A DNA stretch of 64,000 nucleotides from Ahaetulla prasina (GCF_028640845.1 NC_080540.1:151845920-151909919); one strand, 5' to 3'; positions 19,298-30,707 are shown, counted from the stretch's first letter. Numbers and translations are program-made. Notes: a model not told the origin generated them from the letters alone.

Positions 19298-20186
19298 CAA
19301 AGGAAGGATGATGTTTTGCTGCACTAATAGCAGATGATTTACTGTACAGAAAGATTTAATTCCTGAAGGCAATTCCCCACGGTAAGATTTTTTTACCATT
19401 GACTCTTTTGGGGCATTTGTTGTCTTAACTTGTTCATTCTTACATGTAAGCAAATAATAATTCTGGAAAAACAACTGGTGAGCCTTATATTCTTTTGTTT
19501 AAAACTGAGTTTAAACTGCAAGACCTTATCCAAGAGAGCTGCTGAGGTGAAGGTCATTGGTGCCCTTGCTGTAATGTACTCTATTTTAACAATATCCTTC
19601 GTTCAGAATGGGAATGGAATAAAAGGAGCAATCTCTTTGACAAAGTGCAATTTGCAATGTCATTGAGATAAATCACCTCGAGGCTTAGGTACAATTAACA
19701 AAAGCTAACTTATAAGGAACAAGAAACAAATGCCAATCCAAGTTTTGTTAATTTGTAAGTGGACAGATGGGGCAAACGCGAAGCCAAAGGTGAACAATGT
19801 AAACTCTGTGGATGTTTGCCATAAGCATTGTCATCAGTAGGTGTATTAGTCTCAACATCGGCGGTTAGCTGAATCGTAAGAGTTAATTACCCGGTACATT
19901 CTTCTGAGAGCACCTTGATATAATGGCTTGAACTACTGCTGAATTTGAACAAGCTGGGCTTGTAACAGAGTACATTAAGAACTGTAAGGCGGTTGAAAGA
20001 TGAGGATTTGTTTGTTTCCAGACTTTCTAAGTTATCAGAGGGATTTCAGTCATCCAGGATTTTGCTAATTTACTAAACCGGGCTGTTGCTTGCTCATGAA
20101 TCTTGGCTTTCAGAATGTAAGTCTTTGCTAGTGGATTTAGAAGGCTGTTTGCCAAGCTGAACTCCAGTTTCATTTTCTAAAGTCGA

Positions 20187-20450
20187 AGGGCCTCTGTGGC
20201 TCAGACTGGAAAGACAGTCTGTTATTAACAGCAGCTGCTTGCAATTACTGCAGGTTCAAGCCCCACCAGGTCCAAGGTTGACTCAGCCTTCCATCCTTTA
20301 TAAGGTAGGTAAAATGAGGACCCAGATTGTTGGGGGAAATAAAAGTTGACTTTGTATATAATATACAAATAGATGAAGACTATTGCTTGACATAGTGTAA
20401 GCTGCCCTGAGTCTTCGGAGAAGGGCGGGATATAAATGCAAATAAAAAAA
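20187..20450 (+). mobile_element. squamate tRNA SINE, type 1 (copy in block B)
   Basis: The head has a box A-like TGGCTCAGACTGG and a box B-like GGTTCAAGCCC. The body contains GACTCAGCCTTCCATCCTTT. The tail is GCCCTGAGTCTTCGGAGAAG followed by GGCGGGATATAAATGCAAATA and poly-A. The tail stem-loop matches the 3' end of the L2-like LINE in this window. Confidence 0.85.
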
Positions 20451-20853
20451 AAGTTCTATGAACAGTTGTTAATCATAATTACAGGTGAATACAGTTCTGT
20501 ACAGTTTTGTTTTGCTGCCAGATTAAGTTAGTTGGTTTAATAAATTTGGCTATAAAAAAATACATGTTGGATCCAATGAGAGTCCAGAACACAGGATTGT
20601 ATTACTGGGCTTGCAAGAACAGAGAAACAATTTGTTGATTGGTTTTCAGTAAAGAACTCAGAGAATTTAGTTTGAACTGTTCTCCATCGTTCTGCCAGCA
20701 CCATCAAAATTTGTTGTTAGACACCGTAAGCCCAATTTTTTTTATATGTTCCTGTTGTTAATACAATTTTCTAATATGTATTGCAATTAGTACTCTGAGG
20801 CATAGATTGGCAAGCAATGAAATAGGTAAGAATCTGCAATCAATTAATTTCCT

Positions 20854-21072
20854 TTGTCTGAACAATTACTAACAAATTTTATTGGCAGTAATATGAAAAA
20901 GTTTGTCAGAATGTGTGAAAGAGATTTCAGAGTACACACCCGTCCCCTAACAGCATCATTTTCTCCTCTTCTTCCCAAGACTGTTAGGAAGGGTATGGTC
21001 CAGGTCCATCAACTTGCAGAGCCCAGGAAGAGTTTGTTTTCTGTGGTGGATATGCTCTTTGGAACACCATAG
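20854..21072 (+). pseudogene. L2-like ORF2 C-terminal relic (block C)
   Basis: The translation includes RKSLFSVV and, across a 1-bp deletion, the equivalent of ALWN. It parallels the FSV(A/G)xPxLW(N/D)ELPP...LRTFR C-terminus of the L2-like LINEs at 26.9, 44.6 and 55.2 kb. It is old and degenerate. The ATG at 20854 is not a real start. Relative to the sister copy at 23339 it lacks one base (tggtggatatg against tggtggcatatg), which shortens the frame to 72 codons. Confidence 0.55.
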
Positions 21073-21104
21073 TCCCAAAACTTAAATTGGCTCTGATCCT
21101 GCTA

Positions 21105-21785
21105 GCTTTCAGAATGTAAGTCTTTGCTAGTGGATTTAGAAGGCTGTTTGCCAAGCTGAACTCCAGTTTCATTTTCTAAAGTCGAAGGGCCTCTGTGGCT
21201 CAGACTGGAAAGACAGTCTGTTATTAACAGCAGCTGCTTGCAATTACTGCAGGTTCAAGCCCCACCAGGTCCAAGGTTGACTCAGCCTTCCATCCTTTAT
21301 AAGGTAGGTAAAATGAGGACCCAGATTGTTGGGGGAAATAAAAGTTGACTTTGTATATAATATACAAATAGATGAAGACTATTGCTTGACATAGTGTAAG
21401 CCGCCCTGAGTCTTCGGAGAAGGGCGGGATATAAATGCAAATAAAAAAAAAGTTCTATGAACAGCTGTTAATCATAATTACAGGTGAATACAGTTCTGTA
21501 CAGTTTTGTTTTGCTGCCAGATTAAGTTAGTTGGTTTAATAAATTTGGCTATAAAAAAATACATGTTGGATCCAATGAGAGTCCAGAACACAGGATTGTA
21601 TTACTGGGCTTGCAAGAACAGAGAAACAATTTGTTGATTGGTTTTCAGTAAAGAACTCAGAGAATTTAGTTTGAACTGTTCTCCATCGTTCTGCCAGCAC
21701 CATCAAAATTTGTTGTTAGACACCGTAAGCCCAATTTTTTTTATATGTTCCTGTTGTTAATACAATTTTCTAATATGTATTGCAA
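21105..21785. repeat. extra copy of block B (B')
   Basis: 681 bp identical in arrangement to 20106-20786 with a constant offset of 999 bp and no indels. It joins C on the left through shared gctttcagaa and A' on the right through shared caa. It includes a second copy of the SINE (21186-21449). Confidence 0.9.
21186..21449 (+). mobile_element. squamate tRNA SINE, type 1 (copy in block B')
   Basis: A duplicate of the SINE at 20187, made by segmental duplication rather than retrotransposition. It differs at aagccgcc versus aagctgcc. Confidence 0.85.
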
Positions 21786-23600
21786 AGGAAGGATGATGTT
21801 TTGCTGCACTAATAGCAGATGATTTACTGTACAGAAAGATTTAATTCCTGAAGGCAATTCCCCACGGTAAGATTTTTTTACCATTGACTCTTTTGGGGCA
21901 TTTGTTGTCTTAACTTGTTCATTCTTACATGTAAGCAAATAATAATTCTGGAAAAACAACTGGTGAGCCTTATATTCTTTTGTTTAAAACTGAGTTTAAA
22001 CTGCAAGACCTTATCCAAGAGAGCTGCTGAGGTGAAGGTCATTGGTGCCCTTGCTGTAATGTACTCTATTTTAACAATATCCTTCGTTCAGAATGGGAAT
22101 GGAATAAAAGGAGCAATCTCTTTGACAAAGTGCAATTTGCAATGTCATTGAGATAAATCACCTCGAGGCTTAGGTACAATTAACAAAAGCTAACTTATAA
22201 GGAACAAGAAACAAATGCCAATCCAAGTTTTGTTAATTTGTAAGTGGACAGATGGGGCAAACGCGAAGCCAAAGGTGAACAATGTAAACTCTGTGGATGC
22301 TTGCCATAAGCATTGTCATCAGTAGGTGTATTAGTCTCAACTTCGGCGGTTAGCTGAATCGTAAGAGTTAATTACCCGGTACATTCTTCTGAGAGCACCT
22401 TGATATAATGGCTTGAACTACTGCTGAATTTGAACAAGCTGGGCTTGTAACAGAGTACATTAAGAACTGTAAGGTGGTTGAAAGATGAGGATTTGTTTGT
22501 TTCCAGACTTTCTAAGTTATCAGAGGGATTTCAGTCATCCAGGATTTTGCTAATTTACTAAACCGGGCTGTTGCTTGCTCATGAATCTTGGCTTTCAGAA
22601 TGTAAGTCTTTGCTAGTGGATTTAGAAGGCTGTTTGCCAAGCTGAACTCCAGTTTCATTTTCTAAAGTCGAAGGGCCTCTGTGGCTCAGACTGGAAAGAC
22701 AGTCTGTTATTAACAGCAGCTGCTTGCAATTACTGCAGGTTCAAGCCCCACCAGGTCCAAGGTTGACTCAGCCTTCCATCCTTTATAAGGTAGGTAAAAT
22801 GAGGACCCAGATTGTTGGGGGAAATAAAAGTTGACTTTGTATATAATATACAAATAGATGAAGACTATTGCTTGACATAGTGTAAGCTGCCCTGAGTCTT
22901 CGGAGAAGGGCGGGATATAAATGCAAATAAAAAAAAAGTTCTATGAACAGTTGTTAATCATAATTACAGGTGAATACAGTTCTGTACAGTTTTGTTTTGC
23001 TGCCAGATTAAGTTAGTTGGTTTAATAAATTTGGCTATAAAAAAATACATGTTGGATCCAATGAGAGTCCAGAACACAGGATTGTATTACTGGGCTTGCA
23101 AGAACAGAGAAACAATTTGTTGATTGGTTTTCAGTAAAGAACTCAGAGAATTTAGTTTGAACTGTTCTCCATCGTTCTGCCAGCACCATCAAAATTTGTT
23201 GTTAGACACCGTAAGCCCAATTTTTTTTATATGTTCCTGTTGTTAATACAATTTTCTAATATGTATTGCAATTAGTACTCTGAGGCATAGATTGGCAAGC
23301 AATGAAATAGGTAAGAATCTGCAATCAATTAATTTCCTTTGTCTGAACAATTACTAACAAATTTTATTGGCAGTAATATGAAAAAGTTTGTCAGAATGTG
23401 TGAAAGAGATTTCAGAGTACACACCCGTCCCCTAACAGCATCATTTTCTCCTCTTCTTCCCAAGACTGTTAGGAAGGGTATGGTCCAGGTCCATCAACTT
23501 GCAGAGCCCAGGAAGAGTTTGTTTTCTGTGGTGGCATATGCTCTTTGGAACACCATAGTCCCAAAACTTAAATTGGCTCTGATCCTGCTAGCTTTCAGAA
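21783..23600. repeat. segmental duplication, copy 2 (A'-B''-C')
   Basis: Matches 19298-21114 at offset 2,485, becoming 2,486 after the 1-bp indel in C. Observed differences include gatgttt/gatgctt, acatcggc/acttcggc and aaggcgg/aaggtgg. After gctttcagaa (23591-23600) it continues into unique sequence, so this end is likely the ancestral junction. Confidence 0.9.
22672..22935 (+). mobile_element. squamate tRNA SINE, type 1 (copy in block B'')
   Basis: Third copy of the same SINE, carried by the duplication. Features are as at 20187. Confidence 0.85.
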
Positions 23601-23656
23601 ATCCCTTAAGACATGATCTTTTTTGGGGTGGCCATGGGGGTTGGAAGATTAGGTGA
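23339..23656 (+). pseudogene. L2-like ORF2 C-terminal relic (block C')
   Basis: The longer version of the relic at 20854. The translation contains RKSLFSVVAYALWNTIVPKL and ALILLAFRNPLRHDLF, aligning with the LINE C-terminal pattern FSVxAxALWNELPPRLRQL...FRRELKT. Motifs are diverged and there is no upstream RT, so it is a fossil 3' fragment, not a gene. Confidence 0.6.
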
Positions 23657-23679
23657 ACCCATTATGTGCTGATTAATAA

Positions 23680-23968
23680 GCTTCTTCCCAAAGGCCATCA
23701 CTCTGCTAAACAAATAATTCCCTCAACACTGTCAAACTATTTACTAAATCTGCACTACTATTAATCTTCTCATCGTTCCCATCACCAATCTCTTTCCACT
23801 TATGACTGTATGACTGTAACTTTGTTGCTGGTAATCCTTATGATTTATATTGATATTGATTGTTCCTGATTGCTTATTTGTACCCTATGCTTATCATTAA
23901 ATGTTGTATCATTAAGTGTTAAATTGTACCCTATGACCATCATTTGTATATGCAATATGTATGCCAAG
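23680..23968 (+). mobile_element. Rex1-like LINE 3' end
   Basis: CATCACTCTGCTAAACAAAT, CCCTCAACACTGTCAAACTA and the following UTR match 27.8-28.0 kb almost base for base. The end passes into AATAAATAAATA and then a TA microsatellite. Confidence 0.75.
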
Positions 23969-23969
23969 A

Positions 23970-23980
23970 TAAATAAATAA

Positions 23981-24062
<82 letters not shown>
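23970..24062. repeat. (TA)n microsatellite
   Basis: About 75 bp of pure TA following AAATA units at the Rex1-like tail. Confidence 0.95.
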
Positions 24063-24139
24063 AATTTGTCAAGCATATATAAGATAACAGGTAAAAGTAT
24101 AAACAGAATTTGAATACATGAAAAGAGTAAGAGTAAAAA

Positions 24140-25020
24140 GGAATATTTTCTGTCTTACACATTGGAAAAAAGAATCTAAACACTAAATACAAGCTCAATG
24201 GACATTACCTTGTAGATGACCCCCACCTTGTTAAAGACCTTGGAGTTTTCATATCAAATGATCTAAGTACCAAAGCCCACTGCAACTACATCACAAAAAA
24301 GGCTTTAAGAGTTGTAAACGTAATCTTGCGTAGCTTCTTCTCCAGAAACATTACACTACTGACCAGAGCATATAAAACATTTGCTAGACCAATTCTTGAA
24401 TACAGCTCGCCAGTCTGGAACCCATACCACATTTCGGACATTAATACAATTGAGCGTGTCCAGAAATATTTTACAAGAAGAGTTCTCCACTCCTCTGTTT
24501 ACAACAAAATACCTTATGCCACCAGACTTGAAATCCTGGGTTTAGAAAATTTAGAACTCCGCCGCCTTCGACATGATCTGAGTTTAACTCATAGAATCAT
24601 CTGTTACAACGTCCTTCCTATTGAAGACTACTTCAGCTTCAATCACAACAATACACAAGCACACAATAGATTTAAGCTTAATGTGAACCACTCCAATCTT
24701 GACTACCAAAAATATGAGTTCAGTAACAGAGTTGTTAATGCCTGGAATGCACTACCAGACTCTGTGGTCTCTTCCCAAAATCCCCAAAGCTTCAACCAAA
24801 AACTATCTACTATTGACCTCACCCCATTCTTAAGAGGTCTGTAAGGGGCGTAAGAGCACCAACGTGCCTACCATTCCTGTCCAAATGTTCCCTTTGATTG
24901 TATCCAATTTCATGTAATTACATGCTTATGATTATATATATGCTTATATATAGTATAGTTATTTCATTCTTATGCTTATATATAATGTTGTGACAAATAA
25001 AATAAATAAAAAATAAATAA
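24140..25020 (+). mobile_element. non-LTR retrotransposon 3' part (family ending DLTPFLRGL)
   Basis: A 5'-truncated LINE. The coding part ends at 24844, followed by a short UTR and a TTGTGACAAATAAAATAAAT tail. Three more 3' ends of the family lie at 25.0-25.4, 51.0-51.2 and 53.2-53.4 kb, all minus strand. The clade is not resolved by eye; the RT tail motifs are of the CR1/Jockey kind. Confidence 0.75.
24194..24844 (+). pseudogene. LINE reverse-transcriptase C-terminal region
   Basis: In one frame, an upstream part (HYLVDDPHLVKDLGVFISND) leads into AYKTFARPILEYSSPVWNPY, then INTIERVQKYFTRRVL, LEILGLENLELRRLRHDL and the terminus LTPFLRGL. LGVxIS, RPILEYxSPVWxP and ERVQxxFTRR are hallmarks of the thumb/C-terminal part of CR1/Jockey-type RT proteins. 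The catalytic YADD region is missing because of 5' truncation. The frame from 24326 to the natural stop is unbroken, so the insertion is fairly young. Confidence 0.75.
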
Positions 25021-25440
25021 ATAAAAATAAATATTAGGATTGGGACGGTAGGCACGCTGGTGCACGTGTGCACCTTTCAGACCTCTTAGGAATGGAGTGA
25101 GGTCAACAGTAGACAGATTAAGGTTAAAGTTTTGTAGGTTTGGGGAAGAAAACACAGAGTCAGGTAGTGCATTCCAGGCACTGATCACTCTGTTACTGAA
25201 GTCATATTTTCTACAATCGAGTTTGGAGCAGTTTATCCTGAGTTTGTATCTATTATTTGTTTGTGTATTGTTGTGGTTGAAGCTGAAGTAGTCATTGAGT
25301 AGTAAGACATTGTGGTAGATAATTTTATGTACTATGTTTAGGTCAAACCGAAGTCGGCGTAGTTCTAAGTTGTCTAAGCCCAAAATTTCAAGTCTGGATC
25401 TGCTGTTAGATCCCTTGCAATTTGCATATTGAGCAAATAG
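25018..25440 (-). mobile_element. same LINE family, inverted, tail to tail with the previous copy
   Basis: Minus-strand translation gives SRLEILGLDNLELRRLRFDL, AWNALPDSVFSSPNL and LTPFLRGL, homologous to the copy at 24.5 kb. Its tail meets the tail of that copy in the shared AATAAATAAATAAAAATAAA run at about 24990-25030. Confidence 0.75.
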
Positions 25441-25847
25441 ATCAACAATGATGCTGTTAATATGGCTCTGCACTACATCCTACAACATCTTGAATCTCCA
25501 AAGACCTATGCAAGGGCCTTCTTTGAAGACTTTAGTTCAGCATTCAATACCATCATTCCAGCTACTCTTCTAACTAAGCTAAACCAGCTACAGGGACCTG
25601 AACAGACTTGTAAGTGGATCACAAGCTTCCTAACAAATAGGAAGCAGCAGGTGAAGCTAAGCAGGATCGCATCAGATACCTGTAAAATTAGCAAAGGGTC
25701 CCCCCAAGGCTGTGTGCTCTCCCCACTTCTCTTCTCTCTCTTCTCTGTATACCAATAACTGCACCTCTAACGATCCATCTGTTAAACTACTGAAGTTCGC
25801 AGATGACACAACAGTGATCGGTCTCATTCGAGACAATGATGAAGGTT
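25441..25847 (+). mobile_element. Rex1-like LINE, RT palm segment (left part)
   Basis: The translation has the RT core: FFEDFSSAFNTIIPATLL, CKWITSFLTNRKQQVKL, SKGSPQGCVLSPLLFSL and, one frame away, LLKFADDTTVIGLI. F(V/E)DFSSAFNT, SPQGCVLSPLLFSLY and FADDT are characteristic of Rex1/Babar-type LINEs. The element is interrupted after GLIRDND by an L2-like insertion and resumes at about 27346. The catalytic FADD is visible but frames are broken. Confidence 0.75.
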
Positions 25848-27345
25848 GACAAAATGGTTCTTCTGCGCATGTCCAAGATGGCTGCATGCTGAGATCTCGG
25901 AGCGGCAGGATGACAATGCCCCAGCCGATGGAACATCTTGGCCGCCGACCTGGCCGTGTCTTCCCCCAGGCCCGGTGATTAGATCCAGGCCCTGCACCAT
26001 AAAAAATGGTTGCCGCCATTCACCGTTAGAGGTGAAGAAGAGCTCGCGGCTGCCGAGAACAGGGCCGGGGGGGGGGGTGAGAGGTGAATGGCGGCAACCA
26101 TTTTTTATGGTGCAGGGCCTGGATGGGGCGGTGCCTCGGCCTAGTACCGGCAACGATGAGGATGCCCTCCGGTCTATCATGGAGGGCAGCAGCGACGGAA
26201 TCGGCAGAGGGGCGACCCCAATAAGGTCCCCTTCGTGGAGATTGGTTGCTCGAGGGGAGGCCGCGGCAAGAGGGCCGCGGCATCATCCAGGGGTGATTAT
26301 CTTCTGGTGATGTTGGCGGCGATGGAAATTCCTCGGCGGTGGATGCGGCTAGCCACTTCCCCTTCCCCCTTCTCCTCGATGTCTTTTCATCTGGACCGTA
26401 TGTTCTGTCTGCTTGCCGGAGGTCTGGATTTTTTGGGCCAAATGGACCAGGCTGGGAGGGAGGTGACAGGAGTGGTGTGCTCGGCCATGGAGTCTTTTCC
26501 CTTCTTCCCTCCCCCTGGACTCTGGATTCTAGATTCTGGTCTCTGGCATCTGGACTCTGGAGCTTGGGTAGGGTTTAGACGGTTGGGACCACCAGCTCAG
26601 GGTCATGAGATCTGTAGGGCCCGGGTGAGGTTGGACTGCTCCCCGGGGCCTGCTTGGACCTGCTCCCCTCCCCCTCATGTGGAGTGAGTTGTAGGGTGGA
26701 GAATGCTGGCGGCAATGACTTTTTACATCAGCCTGAAGGGGGACCTACCATGGAGGAGCTGCTATCCTAATTACATCATACGCTGGTTCCTTTAGTATTG
26801 GCTCAATCCGGACTATTATAACATCGAGGTTGACTGGGATGAACTCATTCATATGCCGATTCGCTTTATATGCGTTATTCTCCGATTGAACTTCTTGGCC
26901 GGGTTACTTACGGGACCGCCTACTGCTACCGATTGCCTCCCACCGACCCGTGCGCTCTTACAGAGAGGGATTCCTCAGGGTGCCGTCCGCCAAGCGATGT
27001 CGGCTGGTGGCCCCCAGGGGAAGAGCCCACCCTCTGGAATGAACTTCCCCCAGGACTCCGTCAACTGCCTGACCTTCGGACCTTCCGCCGCAAGTTGAAG
27101 ACTTACCTATTTATTCGCGCAGGACTGGCATAGAAATTTTTAGTAGCTTTTAATATTTTGATGTAAATTTTATGGGGGTTTTATGGTTTTAAATGGTTTT
27201 AATATAGGCCTGATATTCAATAAGTTTTTAAATTATTGTTTTATTGTGTATATAATTATTGTTTTATTCTGGCTGTGAACCGCCCTGAGTCCTTCGGGAA
27301 AAGGGAGGTATAAAAATCTAATAAATCTAATCTAATCTAATCTAG
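25848..27345 (+). mobile_element. internally deleted L2-like LINE inside the Rex1-like element
   Basis: A GC-rich 5' region (25850-26690) with an AAGATGGCTGC YY1-like site near its start is followed by the end of ORF2 (26870-27133: RLPPTDPCAL, then ELPPGLRQLPDLRTFRR). A 3' UTR with CCGCCCTGAGTCCTTCGGG and an (AATCT)n tail completes it. The endonuclease and RT are missing, so the copy is non-autonomous. It sits within the Rex1-like coding sequence. The region contains a 42-bp perfect inverted repeat (25983-26124). Confidence 0.7.
25983..26124. repeat. 42-bp perfect inverted repeat, 58-nt spacer
   Basis: Arms 25983-26024 and 26083-26124 are exact reverse complements, starting ATCCAGGCCCTGCACC. 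The spacer is G-rich, with a run of 12 G at about 26067-26077. It lies in the 5' region of the L2-like element and would form a very stable hairpin in RNA. Confidence 0.9.
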
Positions 27346-28112
27346 TATCAAAAGTACAAACCTTCAAATTTCTAGGTTCTACCATATCGTAAGATCTAAA
27401 ATGGACAGCCAACATCAAAAACATCATCAAAAAAGGACAACAAAGAATGCTCTTTCTGCACCAACTCAGAAAACTCAAACTGCCCAAGGAGCTGCTGATC
27501 CAGTTCTACAGAGGAATTATTGAGTCTGTCATCTGCACCTCTATAACTGTCTGGTTTGGTTCTGCAACCCAACAAGACAGACACAGACTTCAGATGATAA
27601 TTAGAACTGGAGAAAAAACAATTACTACCAACCTGCCTTCCAGGTTGAGGACCTGTATACTGCACGAGTCAAAAAGAGGGCTTTGAAAATATTTACAGAT
27701 ATCTCACATCCTGGACATAAACTGTTTCAACTCCTACCCTCAAAACAACGCCACAGAGCACTGCACACCAGAACAACTAGACACAAGAACAGTTTTTTCC
27801 CGAACGTCATCACTCTGCTAAACAAATAATTCCCTCAACACTGTCAAACTATTTACTAAATCTACACTACTATTAATCTTCTCATCATTCCCATCACCCA
27901 TCTCCTTCCACTTATGACTGTAACTTTGTTGCTTGTATCCTTATGATTTGTACTGATATTGATTGTTTCCTGATTGCTTATTTGTAGCCTATGACTATCA
28001 TTAAATGTTGTAAGTGTTGTACCTTGATGAAGGTATCTTTTCTTTTATGTACACTGAGAGGATATGCACCAAGACAAATTCCTTGTGTGTCCAATCACAC
28101 TTGGCCAATAAA
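27346..28112 (+). mobile_element. Rex1-like LINE, right part and 3' UTR
   Basis: The translation includes VQTFKFLGSTIS-like sequence at the start, LFLHQLRKLKLPKELLIQFY, SVICTSITVWFGSATQQDRH and a GHKLFQLLPSKQRHRALHTR segment in another frame. This is the usual Rex1 C-terminus, with at least one frameshift near 27680. The UTR ends ACACTTGGCCAATAAAATTC, followed by (TATTC)n. Confidence 0.8.
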
Positions 28113-28162
28113 ATTCTATTCTATTCTATTTTATTCTATTCTATTCTATCCTATTCTATTCT
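28112..28162 (+). repeat. (ATTCT)n microsatellite at Rex1-like tail
   Basis: Nine or so TATTC units with one TATTT and one TATCC variant, starting exactly at the LINE 3' end. AATAG-type repeats seeded by LINE tails are reported as abundant in advanced snakes. Confidence 0.9.
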
Positions 28163-29775
28163 GGGTAGAAGAATGGAGGACTTTTCTCGTGAAATATTTC
28201 AGGACTTTCTCAATTGTATTAATGTCTGATATGCAGTGCAGGTTCCAGACAGATGAGGTGTATTTGGGAATTGGTCTATATATTTATTGTAGAGTGATTC
28301 TTGTTAATTTATTTATATTTAACCATTTATCATTTGGTTTATTTAGCCTTGATTAACTGCCATTTCTGATACTCCACAATAAAAGGTTCTGGAGGAATTA
28401 TCTCAGTTCTTAAGTAACCCTTTTTATATGAAGTTGGAAAAAGTTGATGAAATTGATATTAGCATTTACATGATTTTTGAAATAACAAGCATGAATATCC
28501 TGTTCTGGTTAATCAATAGAATGTAGCATTAAATAATGTGCAATTAATTTAGACAGCAAACAATTTTGTTTCATGTATATTGAATACTTCTCAATGTATT
28601 TAATAGTGGCTGGTTACATTCAGCTTTTGAAGATATGACTCAACACAAATTCATATTATTTTCTTTGTCCTCCAATTGGTGCATTGTGGATTGACATTGA
28701 TGAGATAATAACTCTGGATCAATCATTGTATGTTATGGATGCATATAACCTTATTGACTATATCTCCAATACTGGAATCTTTAAAAAAAATGTAAATTTG
28801 AGGGATGGAATGATTGGCTAAATTTAAAAAAAAACAAAAAACTACCAGATAACACTGGATGAAATGTCTTTTTGATTTGCAATAGTGGATTACTCATCTG
28901 TGTCATTTTTTTTCACTTTTCTATTTATAACATAATTTCCAAGAAGATTTTTCCTTTTTTTGTTTTCCTTATTTATTATTGTTCTTATTAATTTTGCAGT
29001 TATGCTGATTTTTTAACGCTGCTGTAGGCATCCATACTTTTTTTTGTAGTTTACAGAATAAAATACAAAACAAAAATATTAAAGAACAGCAAAGGCATAA
29101 TCCATGTGTTCTAGTGTTCTCCACAATGATAAGTTAAATTTCTATTTAAATTGCATTTTATGTGTTTACGTCTCTATATCTAAATTACCAAATGAAAACT
29201 CCATTTATGCCATTCTTTTTTCTTTTTCTTTTTAATGATGCATTTTCTCTGTTTGGAAGTTGGACTGAAGCCTCCAGTTTAATGACATCAAATACGATTT
29301 GTCCGTTGCTTTTTCCAATCAAGTTTTTATGAGACAAGATTAGTGTAAAATGGTTAAGAGTGAAAAACGTGTCCATGTAGAAAGGAAAAGTGTAACATCT
29401 ATTCAAGCCTGTACTTTTGTAAAAATGACTTCTTTCCTTGGAAACAGATGTCCTTCCAGCTCTCATGATCTTAGAGATAATAAGGTAATCTCTTTCTTAT
29501 TTGACATGATCAACCTTACAGACTAGTTCTGTCACACTCTTCAAATGAGACCATTTTGAATGAACTAGAAATAATCTATAATTTAGAAGCACTGGGGTTA
29601 GTTGGGAAATTATATGTGTCAGAAGTGATTTGAAAGCAATTTAAATTGTTAAAAGAGTGCACTACTTCTAGGTTGCATGGATAGCTTTTTCTCAGATCAG
29701 TTTAAAAGTGTTAAAGTAGCCTGTTTTGAGATTAATGTTATCCCTCTTGTGCTATGTTTTTTTTTTAAAATATCT
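28163..29775. other. unique AT-rich DNA, nothing recognised
   Basis: No element boundaries, hairpins or coding motifs were seen in this 1.6-kb stretch. The antisense 93-codon frame at 29185-29466 has no recognised domain. Confidence 0.45.
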
Positions 29776-29777
29776 AC

Positions 29778-30000
29778 CACAGTTCTGGGTGTTCCACAAT
29801 GCATCCATGTAACATCTCTGTTCTGCAACTTACATTGGCTCTCAATGGGCTTCCAGGTACAATTCAAGGTGCTAAATCCCAGCTATTGTCTCGGCTTGCC
29901 CTATCAGATTAAGATCTAGCATTACCCTTCATCTATTTCCAAGTCACGTCTAATCTGATGTTTCAGGAATGTTTTCCTGCTTGTGACCATGGGCTGAAAT
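29778..30000 (+). mobile_element. L2-like ORF2 relic
   Basis: The translation gives CNLHWLSMGFQVQFKVLNPS, matching LHWLPVAFRVQFKVL of the L2-like LINE at 55.4 kb. The remainder is too diverged to align by eye. A local hairpin (CTATATGTGGGTCATA and its near complement, 30040-30082) follows it. Confidence 0.6.
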
Positions 30001-30480
30001 GCAGAATTCTGCTGCATTTTTAATTTTCCCCAATCATCCACTATATGTGGGTCATATCATCCATTATGACCCACGTATAGGGGGAAAAAAACACTGGAGA
30101 ATAGTGATTCATATGTCTATTTTACTCTTCTGAGGGGCAAAATAGGCCAAATGTTTCAAAGCTGCATTAAGCATACTTCATCCTTCTCTGAAAAGCTAGG
30201 CATTACTATGGAACAAAGAAGAGGCAAGAAACAACTGTCAGTGTTAGGACAGAGACTGAAAGCTATGAAGCTGTAGAAGACAGGCATAAACAGCCCTACA
30301 AGAATGAGAAAGGAAAAAAGCAGAATTTTAGCTTGGGGAGAAATGGCAAGGGAAAAGAAAAGAAAGATTCTAGTCTAGTTAGAGTCACTCTGAGAAGACA
30401 GAATACTAAGGGGAAAATATTTAATTGAAGAAAAGGAAAAGATTGGTATTTAGCTCCAGATAATTTGTCAATAATGTATA

Positions 30481-30703
30481 ATAGAATAGAATTCTTTATT
30501 GGCCAAGTGTGATTGGACACACAAAGAATTTGTCTTGGTGCCTACGCTCTCAGAGTACATAAAAGAAAGGATACATTCGTCAAGAATCATAAGGTACAAC
30601 ACTTAATGATAGTCACAGACATAGTCAATATAAATCGTAAGGATACCAGCAACAAGGTTACAGTCATATAGTCATAAGGAGTTGGAAGTCGATGCCTTTC
30701 CCC
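30481..30703 (-). mobile_element. Rex1-like LINE 3' end
   Basis: The minus strand reads CCTTATGACTATATGACTGT ... GACAAATTCTTTGTGTGTCC, AATCACACTTGGCCAATAAA and GAATTCTATTCTAT, the same 3' UTR and pentanucleotide tail as at 28.1 kb. Confidence 0.85.
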
Positions 30704-30707
30704 CCCT

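Larger units (their letters stand above)
19298..21114. repeat. segmental duplication, copy 1 (A-B-C)
   Basis: A = 19298-20105, B = 20106-20786 (containing a SINE), C = 20787-21114. The same 1.8-kb order recurs at 21783-23600 with only a few substitutions and one 1-bp indel. Apart from the SINE and an L2 coding relic in C, the sequence is unique. Confidence 0.9.
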
